From positions 372,001 through 436,000 of the forward strand of contig NZ_FOZI01000004.1 in assembly GCF_900114495.1 (NCBI RefSeq): a stretch of 64,000 bases of DNA. Reading direction: 5' to 3'. The notes below the pieces were generated by a model. That model was not told the origin of the DNA, made no database searches, and saw only the letters and a list, made by a program, of their open reading frames with translations. This document shows, one piece after another, positions 50,698 through 59,173 of the stretch (positions are counted from its first letter, which is position 1; each line of letters opens with the position of its first letter). Origin of the DNA: Dyella sp. OK004 (GTDB lineage: Bacteria > Pseudomonadota > Gammaproteobacteria > Xanthomonadales > Rhodanobacteraceae). Position numbers and translations under genes: made by a program.

Positions 50698-51963
50698 TCA
50701 GTGCTTGCTCACGCCTTCGTTTTTCAGCGATTCCAGCTTGTCCAGGTCCACGCCGTTTACCAGGTTCTTGAGCTGATCGATGTTGTCGGCCGGGCCGGAG
50801 GCCTTGACCGAGAAGCGCTGGCCGACGACTACCCCGTACTCGCCGCTCTTGCTGGTGTTGTCCCAGGCTTCGTGGATCAGGCGATTGTTCTGCGTGTAAG
50901 TCTTCTGGTAGCCGTGGTCGGTCTGCTGCTCGCTTTCCGGCGCCATCGCGCTGGCCATGGCCATCATGCCTTTCATGCTGCCGGTGTCGCCGACTTCCAG
51001 ATCTACGTTGCGACCGTTGCCGTCGCCGTACTGGCCGCGCGCGGTGGTGATCTGCACACCCATGGTGTTGCTGCGTTCGGCTGACAGGCTCTCGCGTTTC
51101 AGTCCGGCCACGCTGTCAGGCAGGAACGTTTTCACCTGGTCGGCGGACAGTGATTGCACGTTGCTGTCGTTGCCCATGGCGGCGCCCATCATCTTGCCCA
51201 TCGCGGCCTGTTGCGCGTTGGGGTCGCCGGATTTCTGCGCGGCTTCGAGGTCCTTGCTGGCCTGATCGGCGCGCTCGCCCATGGCGGCGAGTTTGCCCAG
51301 GGCGCTGTCCTTGTCCACTGTGACCGTGCTGCCGTCGGAGCTGGTGATCGTCGCCGTATGCATGGCGCCGCCTACCATGATGCCGCTCAAAAAGATGGCG
51401 CCCACAATGGCGCCCACGATCAGCGACAGCACGACGCCGATGATCACGCTCACCGCGGTATAGCCGGCGGCTTTCTCTTCCGGGCATTTCATGGTGTGCG
51501 GCAGACCAAGGAAGAGCAGGTAGATGGCGTAGACCAGGCCGGCGATGCAGATCAACCCGCCGATCCACGGCAGGATCACCGCGATGCTCGCCACCCAATA
51601 GGCGGTCCACGCATAGGCGACCGCCTTGAGTGCCTGCACGGTGTCCTTCTGACCGCCGAAGCTGGGTGCAAGCGCACTGACGATCAGCGCGAGCACGTAC
51701 AGCACCACCAGGCTCAATAGGTAACCGAGCACCATCACGCCAATGCCCGCACCTACCGGTATGCGCACCGTTACGCCGAGGACGCCGGAGCCGAGCAGGC
51801 TGTCCTTGATGAAACGGGCGATGGCCGGCAAGGCGGCGAGGATGAGGATGTAGCCGGTATACAGGCCCTGCGTGGTGGCCGGCTCGGCCGCGATGACTGG
51901 CCACTCAGTCTTGGGTGTACTCAGAATGGCTTTGACGCGCGCAATGATCTTTCCGAAATCCAT
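50698..51963 (-). CDS. Yip1-family membrane protein with long soluble tail
   Basis: 421 residues. The N-terminal half has about five transmembrane helices of the Yip1 type (starting MDFGKIIARVKAILSTPKTEWPVI, with ALKAVAYAWTAYWVASIAVIL). The C-terminal half (about 215-421) is soluble and beta-rich, with an Ala/Met-rich segment (AAMGKMMGAAMG). Function is not known. The soluble tail is longer than in simple Yip1 proteins. It is convergent with yceI and divergent from the zf-CHCC gene. Confidence 0.75.
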   Translation of the reverse strand: MDFGKIIARVKAILSTPKTEWPVIAAEPATTQGLYTGYILILAALPAIARFIKDSLLGSGVLGVTVRIPVGAGIGVMVLGYLLSLVVLYVLALIVSALAPSFGGQKDTVQALKAVAYAWTAYWVASIAVILPWIGGLICIAGLVYAIYLLFLGLPHTMKCPEEKAAGYTAVSVIIGVVLSLIVGAIVGAIFLSGIMVGGAMHTATITSSDGSTVTVDKDSALGKLAAMGERADQASKDLEAAQKSGDPNAQQAAMGKMMGAAMGNDSNVQSLSADQVKTFLPDSVAGLKRESLSAERSNTMGVQITTARGQYGDGNGRNVDLEVGDTGSMKGMMAMASAMAPESEQQTDHGYQKTYTQNNRLIHEAWDNTSKSGEYGVVVGQRFSVKASGPADNIDQLKNLVNGVDLDKLESLKNEGVSKH

Positions 51964-52138
51964 GGTGATCCCTCAAGGATGGATGGCCTGACAACCGCAG
52001 GCGAATGGTGAAGCTGCCGCGTGACAATCTGAATTGACTGTTGGGCTTATATCGTTCGCCGGGCGCGCCTTCCCCCGCAGCGCCTGGGCGACGCAGCCTG
52101 CTACCATTGGCGGCCCGATGTCCAGTGTGGAGTTCCCC

Positions 52139-52345
52139 ATGTCGCAACCCTCCGCGACGGCGAAATCGATCCCGGCCAATGCCGAAAATCGTTATGAAGT
52201 GACGCGCAAGGACCTCCCTCTGTCCTGTCCGATGCCCGGCATGGCGCTATGGAACTCCCATCCCAAGGTCTATCTGCCCATCGTCGATGACGGTGGGGAG
52301 TCCACCTGTCCCTATTGCGGCGCCCATTACGTCCTGAGCGACTGA
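52139..52345 (+). CDS. Zinc-finger zf-CHCC domain protein
   Basis: 68-residue protein with the zf-CHCC pattern: LSCPMPGMALWNSHPKVYLPI, then STCPYCGAHYVL, giving Cys, His, Cys, Cys ligands. Bacterial relatives resemble the NDUFS6 zinc domain of complex I but usually stand alone. ATG 52139 has GGAG 7 bases before it. An in-frame ATG at 52118 also exists. It precedes the LPS glycosyltransferase genes, as in related genomes. Confidence 0.87.
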   Translation: MSQPSATAKSIPANAENRYEVTRKDLPLSCPMPGMALWNSHPKVYLPIVDDGGESTCPYCGAHYVLSD

Positions 52346-52418
52346 CCGAGCTTCGGGCCGCACCGGCCCTAATGTGACGTAGCGCAGCTTTCGGCACGAT
52401 TGCTGCTTGTCTCCAAGG

Positions 52419-53570
52419 ATGAAGGCACTCATAGAACCGACCATGTCCGCTGTTGCCGCACCCGCCCGGTCGCTGACCGTTGTCCAGCTGATCCCGGCCT
52501 TGCAGTCGGGTGGAGCGGAGCGGTCGGCACTGGAGGTGGCGCGCGCCCTGGTGCAGGCGGGTCATCGGTCGGTGGTGATTTCCGCCGGCGGGCGCCTGGT
52601 CGGGCAGCTGCAGGCTGAGGGTAGCGAGCACATCACTCTGGATATCGGCAGCAAGTCGCTGCGCACCCTGACCCGGGCCGGCGCGCTGCGCCGCATTCTG
52701 GCCGAGATCCAGCCGGACATCGTGCATGCCCGTTCGCGCCTGCCGGCCTGGCTGGGCTGGTGGGCGATGAAAGGGCTGAAGAACAAGCCGCATTTCGTGA
52801 CCACCGTGCACGGCCTCAATTCGCCGGGCCGCTACAGCGCCATCCTGCTGCGTGGCGAGCGGGTGATCGCGGTCTCGCAGACCCTGCGTGACTACGTGCT
52901 CAGTCACTATCGCTGGCTGGAGCCTTCACGCGTGCGAGTGATCCCGCGCGGCATCGATCCGGAAGCCTTTCCCTATGGGCACCGGCCGGATGACGCCTGG
53001 CAGAAGGCGTTCTTCGCCGAGTTTCCCCGCCTTGCCGGCGCACCGCTGCTGACCCTGCCGGGTCGCGGCACGCGGTTGAAAGGCCATCACGATGCGGTCG
53101 AATTGGTCGCCGAACTGAAGCGCCGCGGCATCGACGCGCGCCTGCTGTTGCTCGGCGTGATCGAGCCGGGCCGCGAAGCCTATGTGGCCGAGTTGCGCGA
53201 GCTGATCCAGGCGCGCGGGGTCGAGTCGCAGGTGGTACTCACGCCGCCGCGCAACGACGTGCGCGATATCTACGCCATCTCCGCGCTGATCCTGCAGCTG
53301 TCCAACAAGCCGGAGTCATTTGGCCGCACCGTGATCGAAGCCCTGTCGCTGTGCCGGCCGGTACTTGGCTATGCGCACGGTGGCGTCGGTGAGCTGCTGG
53401 CCGAGCTGTATCCCGCCGGTCGCGTGCCGGTGGGCGATCGCGAGCGGCTGGTGGAGCGCGCGGCCGAGCTGTTGCGCGTGGCACCGCCGATCCCGATGCT
53501 GCAGAGCTATCGCCTGTTGGATATGCAACAAGCCACGCTGGCGCTGTACGACGAAGTCACGACCGCGTAG
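52419..53570 (+). CDS. GT4-family glycosyltransferase (probable LPS core)
   Basis: About 383-residue GT-B glycosyltransferase. The acceptor half starts with LTVVQLIPALQSGGAERSAL. The donor half has PESFGRTVIEALSLCRPVLG with the E(X7)E signature. The start is uncertain: ATG 52419, ATG 52443 or TTG 52407, none with a strong ribosome site. The stop codon TAG (53568-53570) is part of the palindromic repeat that begins at 53567, so the very C-terminus may have been altered by the repeat. Neighbouring ligase and GT2 genes point to lipopolysaccharide. Confidence 0.87.
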   Translation: MKALIEPTMSAVAAPARSLTVVQLIPALQSGGAERSALEVARALVQAGHRSVVISAGGRLVGQLQAEGSEHITLDIGSKSLRTLTRAGALRRILAEIQPDIVHARSRLPAWLGWWAMKGLKNKPHFVTTVHGLNSPGRYSAILLRGERVIAVSQTLRDYVLSHYRWLEPSRVRVIPRGIDPEAFPYGHRPDDAWQKAFFAEFPRLAGAPLLTLPGRGTRLKGHHDAVELVAELKRRGIDARLLLLGVIEPGREAYVAELRELIQARGVESQVVLTPPRNDVRDIYAISALILQLSNKPESFGRTVIEALSLCRPVLGYAHGGVGELLAELYPAGRVPVGDRERLVERAAELLRVAPPIPMLQSYRLLDMQQATLALYDEVTTA

Positions 53571-53738
53571 GAGCGCACCCTGTGCGTCACGGCCCGCCAG
53601 GGCCGCTGTTTTACAAGACAAAAGCGCAGCCCTGTCGGGCCGTTTCATTCGGGCCATCCATGGCCCTCACCTAAAGGCGGCTTACGCCGTGCAACCCAGC
53701 AATCCTGCCGGTTTGTCACGCACGGGGTGCACTCCTAC
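53567..53738. repeat. Long GTAGGAGCGCACCC-type palindromic repeat
   Basis: Outer arms GTAGGAGCGCACCCTGTGCG (from 53567) and the inverse GTAGGAGTGCACCCCGTGCG (back from 53738). Inside are a second hairpin (about 53590-53643, GGCCCG...CGGGCC) and GGGCCATCCATGGCCC. It fills the gap between the GT4 gene and the ligase gene and supplies the GT4 stop codon. Confidence 0.8.
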
Positions 53739-53772
53739 ATACAATGCCCGGGCCTCCTCACCGGTTTCGTGC

Positions 53773-55050
53773 ATGCCTCCCATCGTTTCCTCATTGAAGG
53801 CCGCGCTGCGTTCGCCGCTGTTGCCGTTCTGGCTGGTGATCGCCTTGCTGCCATTCGGGCGCAGCTCGGAGCTGGGTACCTTCCTGTGTCTGCTGGGCAG
53901 CCTGATGCTGTTCCTGCGAAGGCCGCGAGCCTTGAGCGACCACGCCGGCGCACGGCTGCTGCTGTGGTTGCTGGCGGCTTACATCGGCGCTGCCCTGTTC
54001 TCCGCTGTCGACGCGATCATGCCCGGCAAGAGCTGGTCCACCGTGGCCGCGTTATTGCGCTATATCCCGCTGGGTTTGTATGCCTGTTACGCGATGCGCT
54101 GGGACTCGAAGCTGCGCGCCATGTATATGGCCGTGGCCGCCGTGCTGGCCTTGTGGGTGCTGGATGCATGGGTACAGGCGCTGACCGGCTGGAGTCTGGG
54201 CGGGCATGCGGAAGCGGAACGCCTGTCCGGCATTTTCGGTGCGGGAAATTTGAAGTTGGGGCCGAGCCTTGCGGTGCTGTCACCGTTTGCGCTGTGGACG
54301 GCGCGACAGCGTTGGGGGCTGCGTGGTCTGGTGCTCGCGGGCCTGCTGCTGCTCGGCCCGATCCTGTTGGCGGGTTCACGCGCGGCCTGGCTGACTTACG
54401 CATGGGTGATACTGGCTTTCGCCTGGCACGAAGCCGGCTCGACGCGGCGCTTCCTGCTCGCTTGCGGCGCTGGCGTACTGGTTGTGGCGGTAGCGGGAGG
54501 CATCGCATGGAAGACCTCCGAGCGATTCCATGCACGCATGGAACACACTCTGGTAGCGCTCAATGGTTCGGACCAGGCGGTTGATGCCGCGCTTAGTGGC
54601 CGCCTGGATATCTGGCGCACCAGTCTGAAGATGTTCGCCGCGCATCCGTTCAATGGCGTTGGCGTACGTGGTTTCCGCTACGCCTATCCGCAGGTGGCGC
54701 CAGCCAACGACCATTTCGTGGTGTCGGGCGAAGCCTGCGGTGAGGGCGAAGGGGCCTGCCATGCGCACCAGCTAGTGCTGGAGGTGCTGACGGAGACCGG
54801 CTCGATCGGTCTGTTGATGTGGCTGGCCGCCGCCGGGCTGGCTCTGTGGCATGCATGGAGGGTGGGGCCGGCAGCGCGAAAGCGAGCCTTTCCTGTCAGC
54901 GTAGCGCTGGGCGTAATGGTGTTTCCGTTGAACACGCATCTGGCCTTCTATTCCGCCTGGTGGGGCTTGCTGTTCGCCTGGTTGCTCGGGCTGTGGTGCG
55001 CGGCGCTGTATGTGTTGCCGGACAGCAAAGGAGCGGCGCGTGGCGCGTGA
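53773..55050 (+). CDS. O-antigen ligase/polymerase-family membrane protein
   Basis: 425-residue inner-membrane protein with about ten to twelve helices and a large periplasmic loop. The Wzy/WaaL signatures are visible: ILLAGSRAAWLTYAW, FNGVGVRGFRYAYP and the motif CHAHQLVLEVLTETGSIGLL near the loop end. It most likely joins O-chain or core sugar to lipid A-core. ATG 53773 starts 34 bases after the repeat. Its 3' end overlaps the GT2 start by 11 bases, so the two are coupled. Confidence 0.85.
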   Translation: MPPIVSSLKAALRSPLLPFWLVIALLPFGRSSELGTFLCLLGSLMLFLRRPRALSDHAGARLLLWLLAAYIGAALFSAVDAIMPGKSWSTVAALLRYIPLGLYACYAMRWDSKLRAMYMAVAAVLALWVLDAWVQALTGWSLGGHAEAERLSGIFGAGNLKLGPSLAVLSPFALWTARQRWGLRGLVLAGLLLLGPILLAGSRAAWLTYAWVILAFAWHEAGSTRRFLLACGAGVLVVAVAGGIAWKTSERFHARMEHTLVALNGSDQAVDAALSGRLDIWRTSLKMFAAHPFNGVGVRGFRYAYPQVAPANDHFVVSGEACGEGEGACHAHQLVLEVLTETGSIGLLMWLAAAGLALWHAWRVGPAARKRAFPVSVALGVMVFPLNTHLAFYSAWWGLLFAWLLGLWCAALYVLPDSKGAARGA

Positions 55051-55825
55051 ACCCTTATCGGTGGTGATCACCACGTACAACAGCGCCGCCACGCTGGATG
55101 CTTGTCTGGCCAGCGTGCGTTGGGCGGACGAGATCGTGGTGCTCGATTCCGGTTCCACCGACGCCACAGTGGCGATCGCTACCCACTACGGCGCACGTGT
55201 GTCGACCCAGCCATTCGCAGGCTATAGCGCGCAGAAGCAGGCCGCGATCGATCTGGCCGGCCACGATTGGGTGCTCCTGCTGGATTCGGACGAAGCTTTG
55301 CCGGATGGCGCTGCAGAGGTGTTAGGTCAAGTGCTCGATGCGCCGGCACACGCTGGCTATCAGGTCTGGCGGCGCGAATGGATTTTCTGGCAGTGGCAGT
55401 CGCCGCGCAGTCGCCTCAATCACTACGTGCGCCTGTTCGATCGTCTCCGCGCACGCATGAGCGCGCATCAGGTACATGAGGAAGTACAGGTCGACGGTTC
55501 GATCGGTGTGCTCAACCTGGTGCTCGATCATTACGGCGAGCGCGATATCGCCGGGCGTGTGGACAAGGCCAATCGCTATTCCAGCCTGCAGCTCGCCGAT
55601 CTGGCGGAGCGTCGCGGCACGGGGTTACGCCTGCGCTTGCTGACCAATTCCATGGCCGCGTTCTTCCGCTACTACGTACTGCGCGGTCACTACCGCTCGG
55701 GCTGGGCGGGCTTTATCGCCGCGCGCATCCACGCGTTCTACGCGTTCCTGAAGTACGCCAAGCTGTATGAGGCGACCCGTGTGACCCGGCACGGCGAACG
55801 CCTGCCCGGGCAAGAAGACGGCTAG
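55040..55825 (+). CDS. GT2-family glycosyltransferase (WaaE/KdtX-like)
   Basis: 261-residue GT-A glycosyltransferase: LSVVITTYNSAATLDACLAS at the N-terminus and the metal-binding LLLDSDEALPDGA. The C-terminal region with DKANRYSSLQLADLAERRG resembles the WaaE/KdtX beta-1,4-glucosyltransferases that decorate the inner core. It starts at GTG 55040 with GGAG 7 bases upstream, inside the ligase gene. Its end overlaps the convergent DUF535 gene by 4 bases. Confidence 0.88.
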   Translation: MAREPLSVVITTYNSAATLDACLASVRWADEIVVLDSGSTDATVAIATHYGARVSTQPFAGYSAQKQAAIDLAGHDWVLLLDSDEALPDGAAEVLGQVLDAPAHAGYQVWRREWIFWQWQSPRSRLNHYVRLFDRLRARMSAHQVHEEVQVDGSIGVLNLVLDHYGERDIAGRVDKANRYSSLQLADLAERRGTGLRLRLLTNSMAAFFRYYVLRGHYRSGWAGFIAARIHAFYAFLKYAKLYEATRVTRHGERLPGQEDG

Positions 55826-56736
55826 GCGGCTTTTTCCAGCGGCAGCTCACCGCCGCGCAGAGCGTTCATCAGCAGCTCGCAGGCTTCGCGGCGCAACGCC
55901 TCGCGCTTGCGGAAGGCCGAGCGGTGCTTGCTCTCCACCTGCATTTCGTCGCGCACCGGTTCGCGCGCCGGCAGGGCATAGAACCCGTCGGAGAGCGGTT
56001 CGCCCCGGCATTCCTGCCAGAAGCTGTCGTAGTCGGCCTTGATCTTGTCCGCCTCGCCGGCAAACGGGTGCGCCAGATTGCTCACGCCACGCACCTGTTT
56101 GCACTGCGCCACTTCGGCGAAGGCCAGCAGCAGCGAGAACAACAGGTTCTTCGGGCGCAGGCCATGGCACTGCTTGGTCAGTTCGCGCACCGCGTCGCGA
56201 CCCAGATCCGCCGCGGCGCCTTGCAGGCAGCCGATCAACAGGCTGCGTCCTTCGTCGGCGATGCTGAAGATCACCGAGGACAGTAGTTGTCCCTGAGCGT
56301 TGGCTAGGCAAAGCGACAGCTCGCCCTCACGGCTGCGGCCGGTGGGACGGCGCAATTCAATCAGCAGTTCGCTGCCGTCCTTGAGCACCAGCGAGCCGAG
56401 CTGGTGGCGTCCTTGCAGGTACACCGCATCCACCATCGCCGCAGGCAGCTGCGAGAACACGAAGCGGTAATGTGCGCTGATCACCGCCATGCGGCGCGTA
56501 CGCCCCATCTGGCGATTGATGTAGTGGTGATGCCAGCGCTCCAGCAGGCGAGGGTCATGCCCAAGCATGGCCGTCAGTCGCGGCGAGCTATACAGCTCGC
56601 TCAGCCACGCCGATTGGCGCTGCGCCATGCGGGCGCTGCGTGCAACGTATTTCAGGGCACTGGCGAGACGCTTCGGGGAAGCACCGCGCCAGTCATGACG
56701 GTTGCGCAGTGAGCGCAGAAACAGCCGGATGGACAT
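55822..56736 (-). CDS. VirK/YbjX (DUF535) family protein
   Basis: 304-residue protein of the DUF535/VirK/YbjX family. Markers are HHHYINRQMGRTRRMAVISA, LLIGCLQGAAADLGRDAV and KIKADYDSFWQECRGEPLSDGF. Relatives in enterobacteria affect outer-membrane properties and peptide resistance, but the activity is not defined. ATG 56736 begins MSIRLFLRSLRNRHDW. An in-frame ATG at 56763 is possible. It lies downstream of the LpxL gene on the same strand, consistent with an envelope role. Confidence 0.83.
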   Translation of the reverse strand: MSIRLFLRSLRNRHDWRGASPKRLASALKYVARSARMAQRQSAWLSELYSSPRLTAMLGHDPRLLERWHHHYINRQMGRTRRMAVISAHYRFVFSQLPAAMVDAVYLQGRHQLGSLVLKDGSELLIELRRPTGRSREGELSLCLANAQGQLLSSVIFSIADEGRSLLIGCLQGAAADLGRDAVRELTKQCHGLRPKNLLFSLLLAFAEVAQCKQVRGVSNLAHPFAGEADKIKADYDSFWQECRGEPLSDGFYALPAREPVRDEMQVESKHRSAFRKREALRREACELLMNALRGGELPLEKAA

Positions 56737-56805
56737 AGCAGACAGGTGTCGGGGATAGCACAACAGGCCTTGTACGTGAGCTGTCTGTCGTTTGGCTGTC
56801 GCCGC

Positions 56806-57732
56806 CTAGTAAACGTCGGGGCCGCCCGGCGGTCTGGTTTTGAACCGTTTATGTACCCACAGGTATTGCTCGGGCGCTTCGCGCACCATCTGTTCGATGG
56901 AAACATTGATGCGGGCGGTATCGCCCAGGGCGTCCTTGCTCGGGAGGTCCGCCAGCGGCGCGCCAAGGCGCAGCGCATAACCGTCACTGTTGGGCAGGCG
57001 CCGGTGGAAGAACGGAATGACCAATGCGCCGGACATGCGCGCCAGATGATGCGTGGCGGTAATGGTGGCTGCCGGCACGCCGAAGAACGGCACGAATACG
57101 TTGTCTTTGCTGCGCATGTCCTGGTCCGGCGCATACCAAAGAGTGCCGCCGTTGCGCAGGTACTTCACAGTGCCGCGGATGTCGTCCTTGTCGAACATGG
57201 CGTCGGCATAATCCAGACGTGCACGCAACACCGCCCATTCGAACACAGGGGCATCCATGCGCCGGTACATGCCGGCGATGCGGATGTGCCGCGACACCAG
57301 CCGCGCGCATAGTTCCAGATGCGAGAAGTGGCCGCCGACCAACAGCACGCCCTTACCCTGCGCGCGCGCGGCCTCGAGATGCTCGAGGCCTTCGAGTGTG
57401 ATGGGCGTGCGCGCGATGGCGCGATCGCTGCCCATCCAGCCGAGCGCGAACTCCACCATCATCAGGCCGATATCGCGCAGATGCGCGTCCACCAGTTCGG
57501 CCTGCTCTTTCTTGGACAGCTCAGGGAAGCACAGCCCGATATTCACCTCGGCGACGTGCCGGCGTTGCGAGGGGAAGTACTGGATCAGCACGCCGAGTCC
57601 GCGCCCCAGCGCCATCAGCAGGCCGCGCGGCAAGCGCGCGATCAACCGCAACAGGCCTACGCCGATCCAGGCCGGCCAATGGCTTGGAGCGAGCAGGGAG
57701 CGCTGAAATGAGGGACGGGGTGCACCGGGCAT
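56806..57732 (-). CDS. Lipid A late acyltransferase, LpxL/HtrB family
   Basis: 308-residue inner-membrane acyltransferase adding a secondary acyl chain to Kdo2-lipid IVA. It has an N-terminal hydrophobic anchor (about 20-45), the catalytic HX4E box in VGGHFSHLELCARL, and the downstream YAPDQD segment. It is divergent from waaA, the enzyme that makes its substrate, which supports the assignment. It could be the LpxL or LpxM paralog. Confidence 0.9.
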   Translation of the reverse strand: MPGAPRPSFQRSLLAPSHWPAWIGVGLLRLIARLPRGLLMALGRGLGVLIQYFPSQRRHVAEVNIGLCFPELSKKEQAELVDAHLRDIGLMMVEFALGWMGSDRAIARTPITLEGLEHLEAARAQGKGVLLVGGHFSHLELCARLVSRHIRIAGMYRRMDAPVFEWAVLRARLDYADAMFDKDDIRGTVKYLRNGGTLWYAPDQDMRSKDNVFVPFFGVPAATITATHHLARMSGALVIPFFHRRLPNSDGYALRLGAPLADLPSKDALGDTARINVSIEQMVREAPEQYLWVHKRFKTRPPGGPDVY

Positions 57733-57762
57733 GGGGTGCGGATTGTAGCAAGGGCTTACCTC

Positions 57763-57776
57763 TTAGAGCCTGTTCA
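57763..57776. other. Solitary AGAGCCTGTT repeat end
   Basis: TTAGAGCCTGTTCA in the lpxL-waaA gap matches the terminal bases of the element at 10725. No second end is found here, so this is a remnant or a shared short motif. Confidence 0.35.
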
Positions 57777-57844
57777 AAGACTGCGCGTGGTCCGCGCTCC
57801 GGCCCCACTGGCTATACTGCCGCGCCTGACTGAAGGGTCTGCCG

Positions 57845-59116
57845 TTGCGCTATCTCTACACCCTCGCCATGTATCTGGTGACGCCACTAATCGTGCTGCG
57901 CCTGCTCGCGCGCGGCGTGCGCTATCGCGACTATCACCGCCGTTGGCGTGAGCGCTTCGGGTTTTATCAGGGGCCGCTGCCGCTGGTGCGCGGCAGCCTG
58001 TGGGTACATGCGGTGTCGGTGGGCGAGGTGAATGCCGCCGAGCCGCTGATCAAGGCGCTGCGCGAGGCATATCCCAACGCGCCGTTGGTGGTGACCACGG
58101 TGACGCCGACCGGGTCGGAGCGTGTGCGCCAGCTGTTCGGCGACAGCGTGTTTCACGTCTACCTGCCTTACGACCTGCCGTTCGCGGTGTCGCGTTTCAT
58201 GAAGCGGGTGCGGCCGCAGCTGGCGATCATTGTCGAAACCGAGATCTGGCCGAATCTTTATTTCGCCTGCAAGCGCCGCGGCATTCCCTTGATGATCGTC
58301 AACGCACGGCTCTCCGAACGCTCGCTGCGCGGTTATCGTCCGCTGCAGGGCATGGTGCGTTCGGCGCTGGGCTGCGTATGGCAGATCGCCGCGCAGTCGC
58401 GCACCGATGCGGCACGCTATCGGCTGCTTGGTGTGGATCCGGCGCGCATCGTGGTCAGCGGCAATCTGAAGTTCGACATGCCGGTGCCGTATGACGCGGT
58501 TCCCGCCGGCGAAGCGTTGCGCAAGCAGTGGGGGCACCTGCGTCCGGTGTGGATCGCTGGCAGCACGCACGAGGGCGAAGAGCTGCCGGTGCTGGAGGCG
58601 CATCTGCAAGTGCTCAAGCGCTTGCCCGATGCGCTGCTGCTGATCGCACCGCGCCACCCTGAGCGCTTCAAGATGGTGGAGAACTCCGTGCGCAGCCTCG
58701 GCTTCTCCGTCGCTACGCGCAGCGTGGATCGCGTGCCGTCGGCGGCGCATCAGGTGTTCGTGATCGATGCCATGGGCGAGCTGATGCAGTTCTATGCGGC
58801 GGCCGACCTGGCTTTCGTCGGCGGCAGCCTCGTGCCTATCGGCGGGCACAACGTGCTGGAGCCGGCGGCGCTGGCCAAGCCAGTGCTGGTGGGGCCGCAC
58901 ACTTTCAATTTCGAAGAGATCACCCTGACCCTGATCCGCGAAGGCGGCGGTGTGCGCCTGGGTGGTGTCGAAGATCTTGGTAACGAAGTGCTGCGGTTGC
59001 TGCGCGACAAACCCGGGCGCGAAGCGATGGGCACAAGAGCCCGGGTCGTGTTCGACAGCGAGCGCGGCGCCGTGCAGAGAGTGATGTCGCTGATCGACAA
59101 ACAGCTGCAGGAATGA
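57845..59116 (+). CDS. waaA: 3-deoxy-D-manno-octulosonic acid (Kdo) transferase
   Basis: 423-residue GT30 enzyme that attaches Kdo to lipid A. It has an N-terminal membrane anchor (LRYLYTLAMYLVTPLIVL), the catalytic Glu in VSVGEVNAAEPLI, and the C-terminal CMP-Kdo-binding stretch GGSLVPIGGHNVLEPAA. It starts with TTG 57845, with AAGGG upstream. Length and motifs are normal. A strong terminator shared with the convergent tolC-like gene follows. Confidence 0.95.
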   Translation: MRYLYTLAMYLVTPLIVLRLLARGVRYRDYHRRWRERFGFYQGPLPLVRGSLWVHAVSVGEVNAAEPLIKALREAYPNAPLVVTTVTPTGSERVRQLFGDSVFHVYLPYDLPFAVSRFMKRVRPQLAIIVETEIWPNLYFACKRRGIPLMIVNARLSERSLRGYRPLQGMVRSALGCVWQIAAQSRTDAARYRLLGVDPARIVVSGNLKFDMPVPYDAVPAGEALRKQWGHLRPVWIAGSTHEGEELPVLEAHLQVLKRLPDALLLIAPRHPERFKMVENSVRSLGFSVATRSVDRVPSAAHQVFVIDAMGELMQFYAAADLAFVGGSLVPIGGHNVLEPAALAKPVLVGPHTFNFEEITLTLIREGGGVRLGGVEDLGNEVLRLLRDKPGREAMGTRARVVFDSERGAVQRVMSLIDKQLQE

Positions 59117-59124
59117 CGGAAAGC

Positions 59125-59152
59125 AAAAGGCCGGGCAAATGCCCGGCCTTTT
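59125..59152. terminator. Bidirectional intrinsic terminator
   Basis: Stem AAAAGGCCGGGC / GCCCGGCCTTTT with a 4-base loop, serving waaA and the convergent tolC-like gene. Confidence 0.94.
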
Positions 59153-59173
59153 TTTGATGCCTGATGCTGCGCT

